A stretch of 64,000 nucleotides of DNA from Rhodoplanes azumiensis. Its GTDB lineage: Bacteria > Pseudomonadota > Alphaproteobacteria > Rhizobiales > Xanthobacteraceae. The first letter of the stretch is position 1. Every line of letters begins with the position of its first letter. Below the pieces are notes generated by a model. The model saw only the letters and a program-made list of their open reading frames with translations, was not told the DNA's origin and did not search any database. The DNA lies in NCBI RefSeq assembly GCF_042682915.1, contig NZ_JBHUIW010000007.1, positions 107,863-171,862 on the forward strand. Direction: 5' to 3'. A program made the position numbers and the translations under genes. Positions 26,349 through 35,204 of this stretch are shown here, piece after piece.

Positions 26349-27662
26349 CTAAGCCGCTGCACCCTCGAACTCACCGTCGAGTTCTTCGCGGCCAAGCCGT
26401 CCATGATTGACAAGCAGTGTGCGGATCGTCAGCTCCGAGACTTGAAAATGCTCTGCGACGTCCTTCTGACGTTCCAGCGAATAATCATCTCCCAGCATGG
26501 CATCCACGGCGTCGAAGGGACTCAACAACTCCGCCGCAAACGAACGTTGTGTCTTCTGGCGATATGTGTAGGCGCGCGTTGCCGGAAAAAGGCGCTCGCC
26601 TGCCGAACTCAAGATACGATCACCCAAGAGTCGGGCAAGCTCAAACCTCCGGCCTTCGTGCCACTTCGAGCGCAATACGACGCGACCGCGATCGGCATTC
26701 TCATCGAGTACAAACGATATGGCACTCGCACCCGCTCGATCTGCCAATGCAGCAACTTGCACACCCGCCATCTGCGCCAACTGCCGATCGGTGATTGGTT
26801 CTTCGGAAATCCTTTCCTCCTCCCGCAACATTGCAGCCGCCCGGGCACCGAGTTGCCATGCAGCAACTTCTCCGGGACGTGGAAGTTGGTGTTTCCTCGG
26901 CAGGTGCGCCATGTCCTGCCTGGAGGCCTCGTATCCTTTCTCGGCAGCAAGCTCGTCGAGTTCGTCGGCGTTGAGAATCGCTCCGCCGTGACCGTGCTCA
27001 GCCGCCAGCTCCTCGATCGCCGAAATGCTCAGACGTTCGGCATCCAGGACGAGGCGCTCGACCGACGCAGGATCGGACTCGCCGGGATCTCGACCGAGGA
27101 GAGCTTCGAGCTTCCTGACCGTCGCCAGCGCCGGCGTGCGGCGCTCCGACAAGACCCCCTTCCATACGGTCTCGAGGTTACTGTCGCCGACGCCCGCCCA
27201 TTTCAACCTCTCGAGAACCTGCTCCACGAAAAGGTCGAGTTCGGACTCGAATTCGCTCGACGGAACGACAGCGGCATCGTCAGTAATATAACGAAACGGC
27301 GTCTGCGGACGATCCCGCGTCGGCTCCGCAACCAACGTCGTGCGTTGCCCGTCGGAGAAAATAGTCAGATTTGGCCAGATATAGCCGCCGCCGATCGTCG
27401 CGACACGATGGGCGTACACCCAGTCACTGGATTTCGATCGCGGCTCCCAGCGAAGGCGCCACCAGTTCCACGCCATCCATTCCGCCAAATGATAGGATGA
27501 CAGCAATGGCGCCTGCCTCAGCCGATTGGCCAAGAGATCGCTGCCCTCTGTGAGGCAAACGTTCTGAGCATAAATCCCGAGGGCGGCGAAGCAGGCTCGT
27601 TCTTCCGGCGGGCCTGAATCGAGGGGCTCCCAGTCAGCAATTATTCTCAAACTGCGGGCCAT
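26349..27662 (-). CDS. ImmA/IrrE-like protein with degenerate zinc site
   Basis: This 437-residue protein has two parts. The N-terminal part (about 1-150, with a Trp-rich EWMAWNWWRLRWEPR stretch near 60-75) I do not recognise. The C-terminal part (about 295-430) resembles ImmA/IrrE-type metallopeptidases: a strand ending VVLRSKWHE, a helix RRFELARLLGDRI where the family has HELGH, then QRSFAAELLSPFDAV and a winged-helix-like AEHFQVSELTIRTLL. The zinc histidines and catalytic glutamate are replaced by A, R, L and D, so it looks like a pseudo-protease or ligand-sensing version. It overlaps the preceding small gene by 16 bases. GC content is visibly lower than in the flanking mur genes, suggesting acquisition. 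The family call is moderate; the function is unknown. Confidence 0.65.
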   Translation of the reverse strand: MARSLRIIADWEPLDSGPPEERACFAALGIYAQNVCLTEGSDLLANRLRQAPLLSSYHLAEWMAWNWWRLRWEPRSKSSDWVYAHRVATIGGGYIWPNLTIFSDGQRTTLVAEPTRDRPQTPFRYITDDAAVVPSSEFESELDLFVEQVLERLKWAGVGDSNLETVWKGVLSERRTPALATVRKLEALLGRDPGESDPASVERLVLDAERLSISAIEELAAEHGHGGAILNADELDELAAEKGYEASRQDMAHLPRKHQLPRPGEVAAWQLGARAAAMLREEERISEEPITDRQLAQMAGVQVAALADRAGASAISFVLDENADRGRVVLRSKWHEGRRFELARLLGDRILSSAGERLFPATRAYTYRQKTQRSFAAELLSPFDAVDAMLGDDYSLERQKDVAEHFQVSELTIRTLLVNHGRLGREELDGEFEGAAA

Positions 27663-28099
27663 CGCTTTTTCCAGACCGACTCCACGAGGCGACGCATATC
27701 GTCTTCTTCTTCGAGGCGATAACCATGATAGACGCCCGGCGTCATGGGATCTGTCTTGGCTTCGTAGACCTCACCGTCCTCGTCCACACTCCAGACGTAC
27801 TTCGGAAACTCGCCGAGGCGAACGTCACTGATCATGCCGCACATCAACCCTTTCCTCATCAGGGCGCCTGCTTCAGCGAGTTTCACGGTCTTGACAAGGT
27901 CGCACAGGGACTTTGTCGGCCGCGGATTCGTTCGTTCGAGACCGTAATCAGCCGGATATCTCTTATGGTGCCCGCTTCCGACATACTTGGCCCGTTCGGC
28001 CAAATCAGCGCGCGCTTCCTTGCCCAATAGTTCCGCCGGGGCAATTCTCCGCTTGGGATTGTTGCCGGGCCTCATCATCAATGATCTCATGCGGGACAC
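27647..28099 (-). CDS. Small charged protein paired with ImmA-like gene
   Basis: This product has up to 150 residues. The frame opens at GTG 28099, but the ATG at 28090 (147 residues) is an equally good start; neither has a clear ribosome-binding site. The N-terminus is Arg-rich. The middle has HHKRYPADYGLERTNPRP followed by a Cys-containing helix. The C-terminal half (KYVWSVDEDGEVYEAKT, then YHGYRLEEEDDMRRLV) looks like a compact alpha/beta domain with many acidic residues. I do not know the family name or function. The 16-base overlap with the next gene implies a bicistron. Codon use is more AT-rich than in murB and murC on either side. Confidence 0.65.
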   Translation of the reverse strand: MSRMRSLMMRPGNNPKRRIAPAELLGKEARADLAERAKYVGSGHHKRYPADYGLERTNPRPTKSLCDLVKTVKLAEAGALMRKGLMCGMISDVRLGEFPKYVWSVDEDGEVYEAKTDPMTPGVYHGYRLEEEDDMRRLVESVWKKRWPAV

Positions 28100-28166
28100 T
28101 TTAAATTCGGCTGATGAACCATAGCCCTACACCCAAGCTATGCCAACAATCCGATGTCCGACGCGC

Positions 28167-28865
28167 TCACCTCACCACCGCGTCCAGCCAACGCGCCAAA
28201 AACGCACGCCCCTTCTCGGCCGTCGTCCTGCCGACGCTCGCCGCTTGCGCCCGGAGGGTGCGCGGGTCGATGCCGGCCTTGCCGAGCTCGACCGTGTGCC
28301 CGACCAGCCAGGTCTCGATGTTTTCGGGATCGACCTCGACGTGGAACTGCAGGCCGAGAACCGACGGGCCGAGCGAAAAGGCCTGGTTCGGGCACGGCGC
28401 CGTCGCGGCGAGCCGTGTCGCACCGGCCGGGAGGTCGAGGTTGTCGCCGTGCCAGTGCAGCACCGGCGTCGTCGTGAAATCGCCGAGGCCGGCGGCACGG
28501 CCCGCCTCGGTGACGGCGAGCGGCGCGTAGCCGATCTCCTTCTGCGGCCCGGGCGCCACCGTGGCGCCGAGCGCCTTGGCCATGAACTGGGCGCCGAGGC
28601 AGATGCCGAGCGTCGGCTTCTTCGCCGCGAGGCGCGCCGTGATCGCCGCCGTCTCGCCGATCACGAACGGATAGGCCTCCTCCTCGTAGACGCCGATCGG
28701 CCCGCCGAGCACGACGACCAGATCGGCGGCGACGAGCGATCCCGCGTCGAGCGGCACCAGCGGCGCCTCGACGTAACGAACATCGTAGCCGCGCTCCGCC
28801 AGCAGCGGCCCCAACACCCCGAGATCCTCGAAGGCGACGTGACGGACGGCGATGCAGCTCGGCAT
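28167..28865 (-). CDS. Class I glutamine amidotransferase-like protein
   Basis: This is a 232-residue stand-alone GATase1 domain. The nucleophile elbow LGICLGAQ near residue 89 carries the catalytic Cys, the family glutamate/histidine end is LGLQFHVEVD near 170, and the oxyanion strand VVVLGGPIGVYEE near 51. It resembles the GMP-synthase-like stand-alone amidotransferases whose substrates are mostly unknown. It starts 11 bases after the murC stop on the same strand, so it is co-transcribed with murC. Whether it has a cell-wall role is inference only. The start at 28865 follows AGAGGGTGATGAC, a good ribosome-binding site. Confidence 0.8.
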   Translation of the reverse strand: MPSCIAVRHVAFEDLGVLGPLLAERGYDVRYVEAPLVPLDAGSLVAADLVVVLGGPIGVYEEEAYPFVIGETAAITARLAAKKPTLGICLGAQFMAKALGATVAPGPQKEIGYAPLAVTEAGRAAGLGDFTTTPVLHWHGDNLDLPAGATRLAATAPCPNQAFSLGPSVLGLQFHVEVDPENIETWLVGHTVELGKAGIDPRTLRAQAASVGRTTAEKGRAFLARWLDAVVR

Positions 28866-28876
28866 GTCATCACCCT

Positions 28877-30289
28877 CTAGGCCGCCGGGCCGAGCGCCGC
28901 AAGATCGTTCGGCAGCGCGTGCGCCCACTGGGTGATCGAGCCGGCGCCCAGGCAGACGACGTAGTCGCCGGGCTGGGCGAGTTGGCGCACCACGCCGGCA
29001 AGCGCCTGCGGCCCGTCCAGCGGGACGGCGTTGCGATGCCCGCGGGCCAAAATGCCGGCGACCAGGGAGTCGCGGTCGATGCCGGGGATCGGCGCCTCGC
29101 CGGCCGGATAGACGGGCGCGACGACGACCGTGTCGGCGTCGTTGAAGCAGGTGCAGAACTGCTCGAACAGCGACTCGAGGCGCGTGTAGCGATGCGGCTG
29201 CATCACGGCGATCACCCGGCCTCGTGCCGTCTCGCGCGCCGCCTTCAGCACGGCGGCGATCTCGACCGGGTGGTGGCCGTAGTCGTCGATCACGGTGACG
29301 CCGTTCCACGCCCCGGTGCGGGTGAAGCGGCGGCCGACACCGGAGAAGCCGGCGAGCGCCTTGCGGATCTTGTCGTCCGACACGCCGAGCTCGCGGGCGA
29401 CCGCGATCGCCGCGGTGGCGTTCAGCGCGTTGTGGCGGCCGGGCATCGGCAGCTCGAGCCCGGCGATCTCGTGCGCCGTGTCGCCGCCGCGGTCGCGGAA
29501 GATCACCCCGAAGCGCGACTTGCCGTCGGTGTGGTCCTGATAGACGAGGCGCACGTCGGCCTGCGGGTTCTCGCCGTAGGTGACGACGCGGCGGTCCTCG
29601 ATGCGGCCCACCATGGTCTGCACGACGGGATGGTCGATGCACATCACGGCGAAGCCGTAGAACGGCACGTTCTCGGCGAAGGCCTGGAACGCCTCCTGGA
29701 CGGCCTCGTAGGTCTTGAAGTGGTCGAGATGCTCGGCGTCGATGTTGGTGACGATGGCGACGTCGGTCGGCAGCTTGAGGAAGGTGCCGTCGGACTCGTC
29801 GGCCTCGACCACCATCCAGTCGCCGGCGCCGAGCCGGGCATTGGTGCCGTAGGCGTTGATGATGCCGCCGTTGATCACGGTCGGGTCGAAACCACCGGCG
29901 TCGAGCAGCGCGGCGACCAGCGACGTCGTCGTCGTCTTGCCGTGGGTGCCGCCGATGGCGACGCAGCTCTTCAGCCGCATCAGCTCGGCCAGCATCTCGG
30001 CGCGCCGCACCACGGGCAGGCGCTTCGCCCGCGCCGCGACCAGCTCGGGATTGTCGCGCCTTATCGCCGAGGAGACGACCAGCACATGGGCGCCCTCGAC
30101 GTTCTCGGCGGCGTGGCCGATGGCCACCTCGATGCCCTTGCCGCGCAGCCGCTTGACGTTGGCGCTCTCGGCGACGTCGGAGCCCTGCACCGTGTAGCCG
30201 AGATTGGCCAGCACCTCGGCGATGCCGCTCATGCCGATGCCGCCGATCCCGACGAAATGCACCGGCCCGATGTCGTGCGGCAGCTTCAT
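28877..30289 (-). CDS. murC: UDP-N-acetylmuramate--L-alanine ligase
   Basis: This enzyme adds L-Ala to UDP-MurNAc with ATP. The 470-residue Mur ligase has the N-terminal Rossmann motif VGIGGIGMSGIAEVL (about 13-27), ATP-binding GGTHGKTTTT near 113, EADESDGTFLKL near 163, and the DDYGHHPVEI motif near 342 typical of MurC. It follows murG after a 248-base gap filled by a two-hairpin repeat, and precedes a glutamine amidotransferase gene. Confidence 0.96.
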   Translation of the reverse strand: MKLPHDIGPVHFVGIGGIGMSGIAEVLANLGYTVQGSDVAESANVKRLRGKGIEVAIGHAAENVEGAHVLVVSSAIRRDNPELVAARAKRLPVVRRAEMLAELMRLKSCVAIGGTHGKTTTTSLVAALLDAGGFDPTVINGGIINAYGTNARLGAGDWMVVEADESDGTFLKLPTDVAIVTNIDAEHLDHFKTYEAVQEAFQAFAENVPFYGFAVMCIDHPVVQTMVGRIEDRRVVTYGENPQADVRLVYQDHTDGKSRFGVIFRDRGGDTAHEIAGLELPMPGRHNALNATAAIAVARELGVSDDKIRKALAGFSGVGRRFTRTGAWNGVTVIDDYGHHPVEIAAVLKAARETARGRVIAVMQPHRYTRLESLFEQFCTCFNDADTVVVAPVYPAGEAPIPGIDRDSLVAGILARGHRNAVPLDGPQALAGVVRQLAQPGDYVVCLGAGSITQWAHALPNDLAALGPAA

Positions 30290-30340
30290 GTCGTTCCCTT
30301 TCCGTCCGCGGCGCGCGTCCCGACAGAGCGCCGCCTGAAC

Positions 30341-30464
30341 CTCTCCCCGCTGGCGGGGAGAGGTCGGCTTCCGCGCCCCTGCGCGGAAGCCGGGTGAGGG
30401 GGCCTCTCGTGGATACGGAGGCGCCCCCTCACCCCGACCCTCTCCCCGCGAGCGGGGAGAGGGA
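30341..30464. repeat. Two-hairpin repeat, type D copy 1
   Basis: Two short hairpins of the form CTCTCCCCGC/GCGGGGAGAG flank a central palindrome, GTGAGGGGGC...GCCCCCTCAC. The central 39 bases (about 30394-30432) occur again, inverted, at 37629-37675. It lies between murG and murC, inside the probable operon transcript. Confidence 0.75.
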
Positions 30465-30537
30465 GGGCAGACGCCGTGCCAGCCTGACGGTGGCCCGCAA
30501 TCGCGGCCGTCGGTTTAGCGAATTCGGGCGCGTAACA

Positions 30538-31689
30538 CTACGGCTTCGCGCGGCCGGCGACCGCGAGCACCAGCTCGGCCAGCCGGTCGGCGGCGTCGAG
30601 CACGCCGATGCTGCGTGCCCCGGCCGCCATTTTCGGCAGCAGGCCGGGCTCGGTGGCGAGCCGGGCGATCTCGGCGGCGAGGCGTTCCGGCGAGAACGCC
30701 GCCTGCTTCATGCGCACCGCCCCGCCGGCCTTCTCCAGCATGCCGGCGTTCGCCATCTGGTCCTGATCGAGGGCGTGCGGCAGGGGCACCAGGATCGACG
30801 GCCGGCCGATGGCGGCGAGCTCGGCGACCGTCGAGGCGCCGGCCCTCCCGATCACCAGGCTCGCCTCGGCGATGCGGGCCGGCATGTCGCGGAAGAACGG
30901 CTTCACCTCGGCCGGGATTCCGGCCCGCTTGTAGGCCTCCTCGACCGTGTAGAGATCCTCGTCACGGGCCTGCTGCACCACCTGAAGGCGCGAGCGCACG
31001 ACGACGGGCAAGAGCTCGAGCGCCGGCGGCACGATGTCAGACATGATCCGGGCGCCCTGGCTGCCGCCGAACACGACGAGCCGGAACGGCTCGTCCGGTC
31101 CCGGATAGGGCCGCGCCGCGGCCGCCACCACGGCCGGGCGGATCGGATTGCCGGTGTGGGTGCTCTTCGCCGCGAGCCGCGGATCGTGGCCGAAGGTCGC
31201 CGGGAATCCGGTGGCGATCGCGGTGACGCGCGCCGCCAAGAGCCGGTTGGCGCGGCCGGCGACCCCGTTCTGCTCGTGGATGAGGGTGGGGATGCCGCGC
31301 AGCGTCGCGGCGAGCACGGGCGGCAGCGTCGGGTAGCCGCCGAAGCCCACCACGGCGGCGGGCCGAATCTTCCCGTAGAGCTGGTGGGCCCGGAAGATGC
31401 CCTTGCCCAGCACGGTCAGGGTCTCGAGCATCGCCTTGGGCGAGCGCCCCTTGAGGGTGGCGCTCGGGACGATGTGGGTGGCACGGGCCGGGAAGCTGCC
31501 GCCCCAGCGGAACGCCCGCTCGTCGGTGGCGAGGTCGACGATGCAGCCGCGCGCCTTCAGGGCGACGGCGAGCGCCTCGGCCGGGAACAGGTGGCCGCCG
31601 GTCCCGCCGGCGGCCACGACGACCAGGGGCTCGCCCTCCACCCGGGTGAACGGCGTCGTCTCGGGGGCGGGCGCGGCAGGATCGCTCAT
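30538..31689 (-). CDS. murG: Lipid II synthase (GlcNAc transferase) MurG
   Basis: This peripheral membrane glycosyltransferase attaches GlcNAc to lipid I. The 383-residue protein has the G-loop GGTGGHLFPAEALA near residue 28, IHEQNGVAGRANR near 136, the second G-loop FGGSQGARIM near 203, and the donor-binding stretch RAGASTVAELAAIGRPSILVP near 285. An extra 20-residue Pro/Thr-rich N-terminus precedes the usual start. The start overlaps the ftsW stop by four bases (ATGA). Confidence 0.96.
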   Translation of the reverse strand: MSDPAAPAPETTPFTRVEGEPLVVVAAGGTGGHLFPAEALAVALKARGCIVDLATDERAFRWGGSFPARATHIVPSATLKGRSPKAMLETLTVLGKGIFRAHQLYGKIRPAAVVGFGGYPTLPPVLAATLRGIPTLIHEQNGVAGRANRLLAARVTAIATGFPATFGHDPRLAAKSTHTGNPIRPAVVAAAARPYPGPDEPFRLVVFGGSQGARIMSDIVPPALELLPVVVRSRLQVVQQARDEDLYTVEEAYKRAGIPAEVKPFFRDMPARIAEASLVIGRAGASTVAELAAIGRPSILVPLPHALDQDQMANAGMLEKAGGAVRMKQAAFSPERLAAEIARLATEPGLLPKMAAGARSIGVLDAADRLAELVLAVAGRAKP

Positions 31690-32840
31690 GCAGGGCGCTC
31701 CACCAGGGCGCCGCCGGCCGAGGCGACCAGCATCTCGGCACGCGGCTGCTCGCGCGACAGGGCGAGCAGCATGCCGATGCCGTAGGCGAGCGAGATCATC
31801 GAGGAGCCGCCGTAGGAGATGAAGGGCAGCGTCATCCCCTTGGCGGGGATGAGGGCCAGGTTGACGGCCATGTTGATGGCCGCCTGGGTGCCGAACAGGA
31901 GCGCCAGCCCGGTGACGGCGAAGCGGGCGAACGGATCCTCGCTGCGCTGCGCCCGGCGCAGCGCGCGCAGCACGATGAAGGCGAACAAGGCGACCACCGC
32001 GAGGCAGACGACGATGCCGAACTCCTCGGCCGCGACCGCGAAGACGAAGTCGGCATGGCTGTCCGGCAGAATGCGCTTCACGGTCCCCTCGCCCGGCCCG
32101 CGGCCGAACCAGCCGCCCTTGACGAACGACTCGACGGCGGCATCGACCTGGAAGGTATCGCCCGAGGCGGGATCGAGGAAGCGCTTGATGCGCCGCGCCA
32201 CGTGCGGGATCGTCGAATAGGCGACGAAGCCGCCGACCGCGCCGAGCCCGGACAGCACCACCACCCAGACGAAGCGCATCCCGGTCATGAAGAACAGGGC
32301 GCAGAAGACGAGCGTGATCAGCAGCGTCTGGCCGAAATCCGGCTGCAGCACCAGGACCGCGACGACCGCCGCCAGGAGCGCGATGGCGAACGAGTTCGCC
32401 GGCACGTCGCTCTTGCGCGAGGATTCGGCGAACAGCCACGACACCAGGATGACGAAGGCCGGCTTGACGAACTCGGACGGCTGGATGTTCACCCCGGCGA
32501 GCACGATCCAGCGCCGCGCCCCCTTCACCTCGGCGCCGAAATGGAGGGTCGCGGCGGTCAGCGCCAGGCTGACCACGAACACCACCAGGGCGACCCGGCG
32601 GATCGCCCGCGGCGACAGGAACGACACGCCGAGCAGCACCGCGATGGCCGGCACCAGGTACATGATGTGGCGGTTGACGAAGTAGAAGGGGTCGAGGCCG
32701 AGCCGGTTGGCGACCGGCGGGCTCGCCGCCAGCGAGAAGATGATGCCGGCCAGCATCAGGGCGCCGAGCGCGAACAGGAGCAGCCGGTCGACGGTCCACC
32801 ACCAGTCGGCGAACCAGGTGCGTTCGGCGCGCGAAACCAT
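31686..32840 (-). CDS. ftsW: Septal peptidoglycan polymerase FtsW
   Basis: This SEDS-family glycosyltransferase of the divisome polymerises lipid II and works with the FtsI transpeptidase. The 384-residue protein has about ten membrane helices, the SEDS landmark QPDFGQTLLI near residue 168, the HADFVFAVAAEEFG loop and LPFISYGGSSM near 340. The ATG at 32840 gives the usual cytoplasmic N-terminus; the longer frame adds an unlikely Arg-rich stretch. In this genome ftsW opens the minus-strand half of the split dcw cluster, so it must have its own promoter in the 189-base gap to the SGNH gene. Confidence 0.95.
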   Translation of the reverse strand: MVSRAERTWFADWWWTVDRLLLFALGALMLAGIIFSLAASPPVANRLGLDPFYFVNRHIMYLVPAIAVLLGVSFLSPRAIRRVALVVFVVSLALTAATLHFGAEVKGARRWIVLAGVNIQPSEFVKPAFVILVSWLFAESSRKSDVPANSFAIALLAAVVAVLVLQPDFGQTLLITLVFCALFFMTGMRFVWVVVLSGLGAVGGFVAYSTIPHVARRIKRFLDPASGDTFQVDAAVESFVKGGWFGRGPGEGTVKRILPDSHADFVFAVAAEEFGIVVCLAVVALFAFIVLRALRRAQRSEDPFARFAVTGLALLFGTQAAINMAVNLALIPAKGMTLPFISYGGSSMISLAYGIGMLLALSREQPRAEMLVASAGGALVERPA

Positions 32841-33029
32841 GGCGGCGGTCCTCTCGGGGCGGGTGCTCCGGCCGACTATGGTTTGCCGATCGTTAAGGAA
32901 AAATTTCGAATTGCGCGGCGCACGCCGCGATAGCGGCGCCACCGGGCTCGCCTATAGTCCCCGCGGAGCCCGTTCGACGTCGGTCGGGCGCGGCACCGAA
33001 CGCAAAAGACAACCCGCGAGGACATCGCC

Positions 33030-34445
33030 ATGCCGAGGCCCGCCGGCCCGCAAACCTTCTGCCGCCTCGTCTTTTCTCGCAGCGTCGCTCACGCCTTCAT
33101 CACCGGCCTCGCCCTCCTGCTCCTGCTCCTGCTCCTCCTCCCCTCCGGTCCGGTCGCGGCCGCCGCCAAGAAGGAGCACTGGGTGGTCAGCTGGACCGGC
33201 TCGGCCCAGGGCCCCTACCCGGTCGGCAACCCGTCCGCCCAGCCGGACCAGCGCTTCGCCTTCCCGTCCCCGGAGGCCGGCGCCCGCGACCAGACGCTGC
33301 GGCTCGTCGTCCGGCCGGACATCTGGGGGCGCGAGGCGCGTCTGCGCTTCTCCAACGTGTTCGGGACGAAGCCGCTGACGCTGGACGGGGTCCATGTCGG
33401 GCTCCAGGCCGGCGGCCCGGCGCTGGTCAAGGGCTCGAACCGGCCGGTCACCTTCGGCGGCACGGCGAGCGTGACGATCCCGCCCGGCGCGTCGGTGTGG
33501 AGCGACCCGGTGCGACTCGCCTTCGTGAAGTCGCCCGACGATCCCCTGCTGACGGGGCGCAAGCTCGCGGTGAGCTTTCACGTCGTCGGCGAGAGCGGCC
33601 CGATGACCTGGCACGCCAAGGCGCTGCAGACGTCCTACGTGTCGGCGCCCGGCAGCGGCGCCCACGGCCGGGAGGAGGGCGAGGCGGCGTTCCCCTACTC
33701 CACCTCGTCGTGGTTCTTTCTCGACGCGGTCGAGATGAAGGCGCCGGCCGGCACCGTCGCGGTCGTCGCCTTCGGCGATTCGATCACCGACGGCACCGCC
33801 TCGACCATGAATGTCGACGACCGTTGGCCCGACGTGCTGTCGCGCCGGCTCAAGGCCGTCTACGGCAATCGCGTCGCCGTGGTGAACGCCGGCATCGGCG
33901 GCAACCAGATCGCCGGCCCGGCCGAATACGGGCCGCAGAAGCCGTTCCCCGGCGGACCGAGCGCGAGATCGCGCATCGATCGCGACGTGCTGGCGCTGTC
34001 GGGCGTGCGCGCCCTGATCTGGCTCGAGGGCACCAACGACTTCAGCCGCAACGGCAATGCCAGCGTCGAGACGGTGCGCACCGCGATGGACGAGGTTCTG
34101 GCGCGGCTGCGCAAGGAGCGGCCCGACATCACGCTGATCGGCGCCACCGTGGTCTCGGCGCTGGGCAGCACCTCGGCGGCGCACGGCTTCGTCGAGCAGG
34201 ACGAGAAGCGGCGCGAGCTCAACGACCACATCCGCACGCCGGGCGTGTTCGACGCCGTGATCGACTTCGACGCCGCGACGCTCGACCCGTCGTCCGGGGG
34301 CCTGCGCGAAGAGTTCGTCCCCGACAGCACCACGGGCGGCAAGGGCGACCGCCTGCACCCCAACCGCACCGGCTACCACGTGATGGGCCACGCCATCGAC
34401 CTCGGCCTGTTCGCGGCGCCGAAGGCGAAGGCGGCGGAACGATAG
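33030..34445 (+). CDS. Secreted SGNH/GDSL hydrolase
   Basis: This 471-residue esterase-like protein has a long signal peptide (about 1-45) with nine consecutive leucines. It then has an N-terminal beta-rich domain and a C-terminal SGNH domain. The blocks are GDSITDGT with catalytic S251, GIGGNQI, EGTNDF and DRLHPNRTGY with D440 and H443. It likely acts in the periplasm or outside the cell on an ester such as an acetylated glycan or a lipid; the substrate is not readable. It is the upstream neighbour of the TRAP operon on the same strand, 211 bases away, with no proof of shared transcription. Confidence 0.85.
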   Translation: MPRPAGPQTFCRLVFSRSVAHAFITGLALLLLLLLLLPSGPVAAAAKKEHWVVSWTGSAQGPYPVGNPSAQPDQRFAFPSPEAGARDQTLRLVVRPDIWGREARLRFSNVFGTKPLTLDGVHVGLQAGGPALVKGSNRPVTFGGTASVTIPPGASVWSDPVRLAFVKSPDDPLLTGRKLAVSFHVVGESGPMTWHAKALQTSYVSAPGSGAHGREEGEAAFPYSTSSWFFLDAVEMKAPAGTVAVVAFGDSITDGTASTMNVDDRWPDVLSRRLKAVYGNRVAVVNAGIGGNQIAGPAEYGPQKPFPGGPSARSRIDRDVLALSGVRALIWLEGTNDFSRNGNASVETVRTAMDEVLARLRKERPDITLIGATVVSALGSTSAAHGFVEQDEKRRELNDHIRTPGVFDAVIDFDAATLDPSSGGLREEFVPDSTTGGKGDRLHPNRTGYHVMGHAIDLGLFAAPKAKAAER

Positions 34446-34656
34446 ACGGCGGCACGCCGCGGCACGGTCACGTCTCCCTGCCGCGCGGGGAGAGGTGGAG
34501 GGACACCATCCATGGCTCGACTCTTGCTTGACGGTTCGGCTGCGAAACACTCCGCGCGGCCTTCGTCGTGTGCCGCCGCCGCCCTTGCACGGACGGCCCG
34601 GCGCGGACCAGGATGAGGGCTCGCGCCGATACAACCGCCGGACCCCGTATCCCGTC

Positions 34657-35202
34657 ATGATCCGTACCGCGCTCGACACGCTCTACCTCGTCGCCGGCTG
34701 GCTGGCCGGCGGATTCCTCATCCTCATCTTCGTGCTGATGATGCTGCTGTCGGCGGGCCGGCCGCTCGGGCTCAACATTCCGGCCGGCGACGACATCGTC
34801 TCGTGGTGCATGGCCGCGATGGCGTTCCTCGGCCTCGCCCACACGTTCCGGTCCGGCGAGCTGATCCGGGTCGGCCTGCTGATCGACCGCTTCCCGGACC
34901 GCACCCGCCGTGTGTTCGAGATCGGTGCCCTTCTGGTCGGCTGCGGCTTCGTCGGCTTCTTCGCCTGGAACGCCGTGATGATGACCTGGGATTCCTGGCG
35001 CTTCCTCGACATGACCCAGGGCGTGCTGGCGATCCCCTTGTGGATCCCGCAGCTCGGCTTCACGTCGGGCCTGATGATCCTGGCGATCGCGTTCCTGGAC
35101 GAGCTCGTGTGGATGCTGGCCGGCGGGGCGAACCGCCACGAGAAGCCACGGCCGAAGAGCGCCGAGGAGGTCGTCGAGCAGGCGATCCAGAGCGGCGTCT
35201 GA
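34657..35202 (+). CDS. dctQ: TRAP transporter small permease (DctQ)
   Basis: This 181-residue inner-membrane subunit has four hydrophobic segments (about 8-28, 45-65, 82-105 and 125-150) and the DctQ-family pattern of an RSGELIRVGLL stretch after helix 2. It works with the large permease and the periplasmic receptor to take up an organic acid using a sodium gradient. The ATG at 34657 was chosen over an upstream ATG at 34495, which would add a 54-residue tail without membrane character. It is two bases upstream of the large-permease gene. Confidence 0.9.
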   Translation: MIRTALDTLYLVAGWLAGGFLILIFVLMMLLSAGRPLGLNIPAGDDIVSWCMAAMAFLGLAHTFRSGELIRVGLLIDRFPDRTRRVFEIGALLVGCGFVGFFAWNAVMMTWDSWRFLDMTQGVLAIPLWIPQLGFTSGLMILAIAFLDELVWMLAGGANRHEKPRPKSAEEVVEQAIQSGV

Positions 35203-35204
35203 CC

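Noticed and set aside
26349..28099. Classical toxin-antitoxin annotation for the two-gene module
   Set aside because: Neither protein matches a known toxin or antitoxin family that I recognise; the ImmA-like part alone is not enough.
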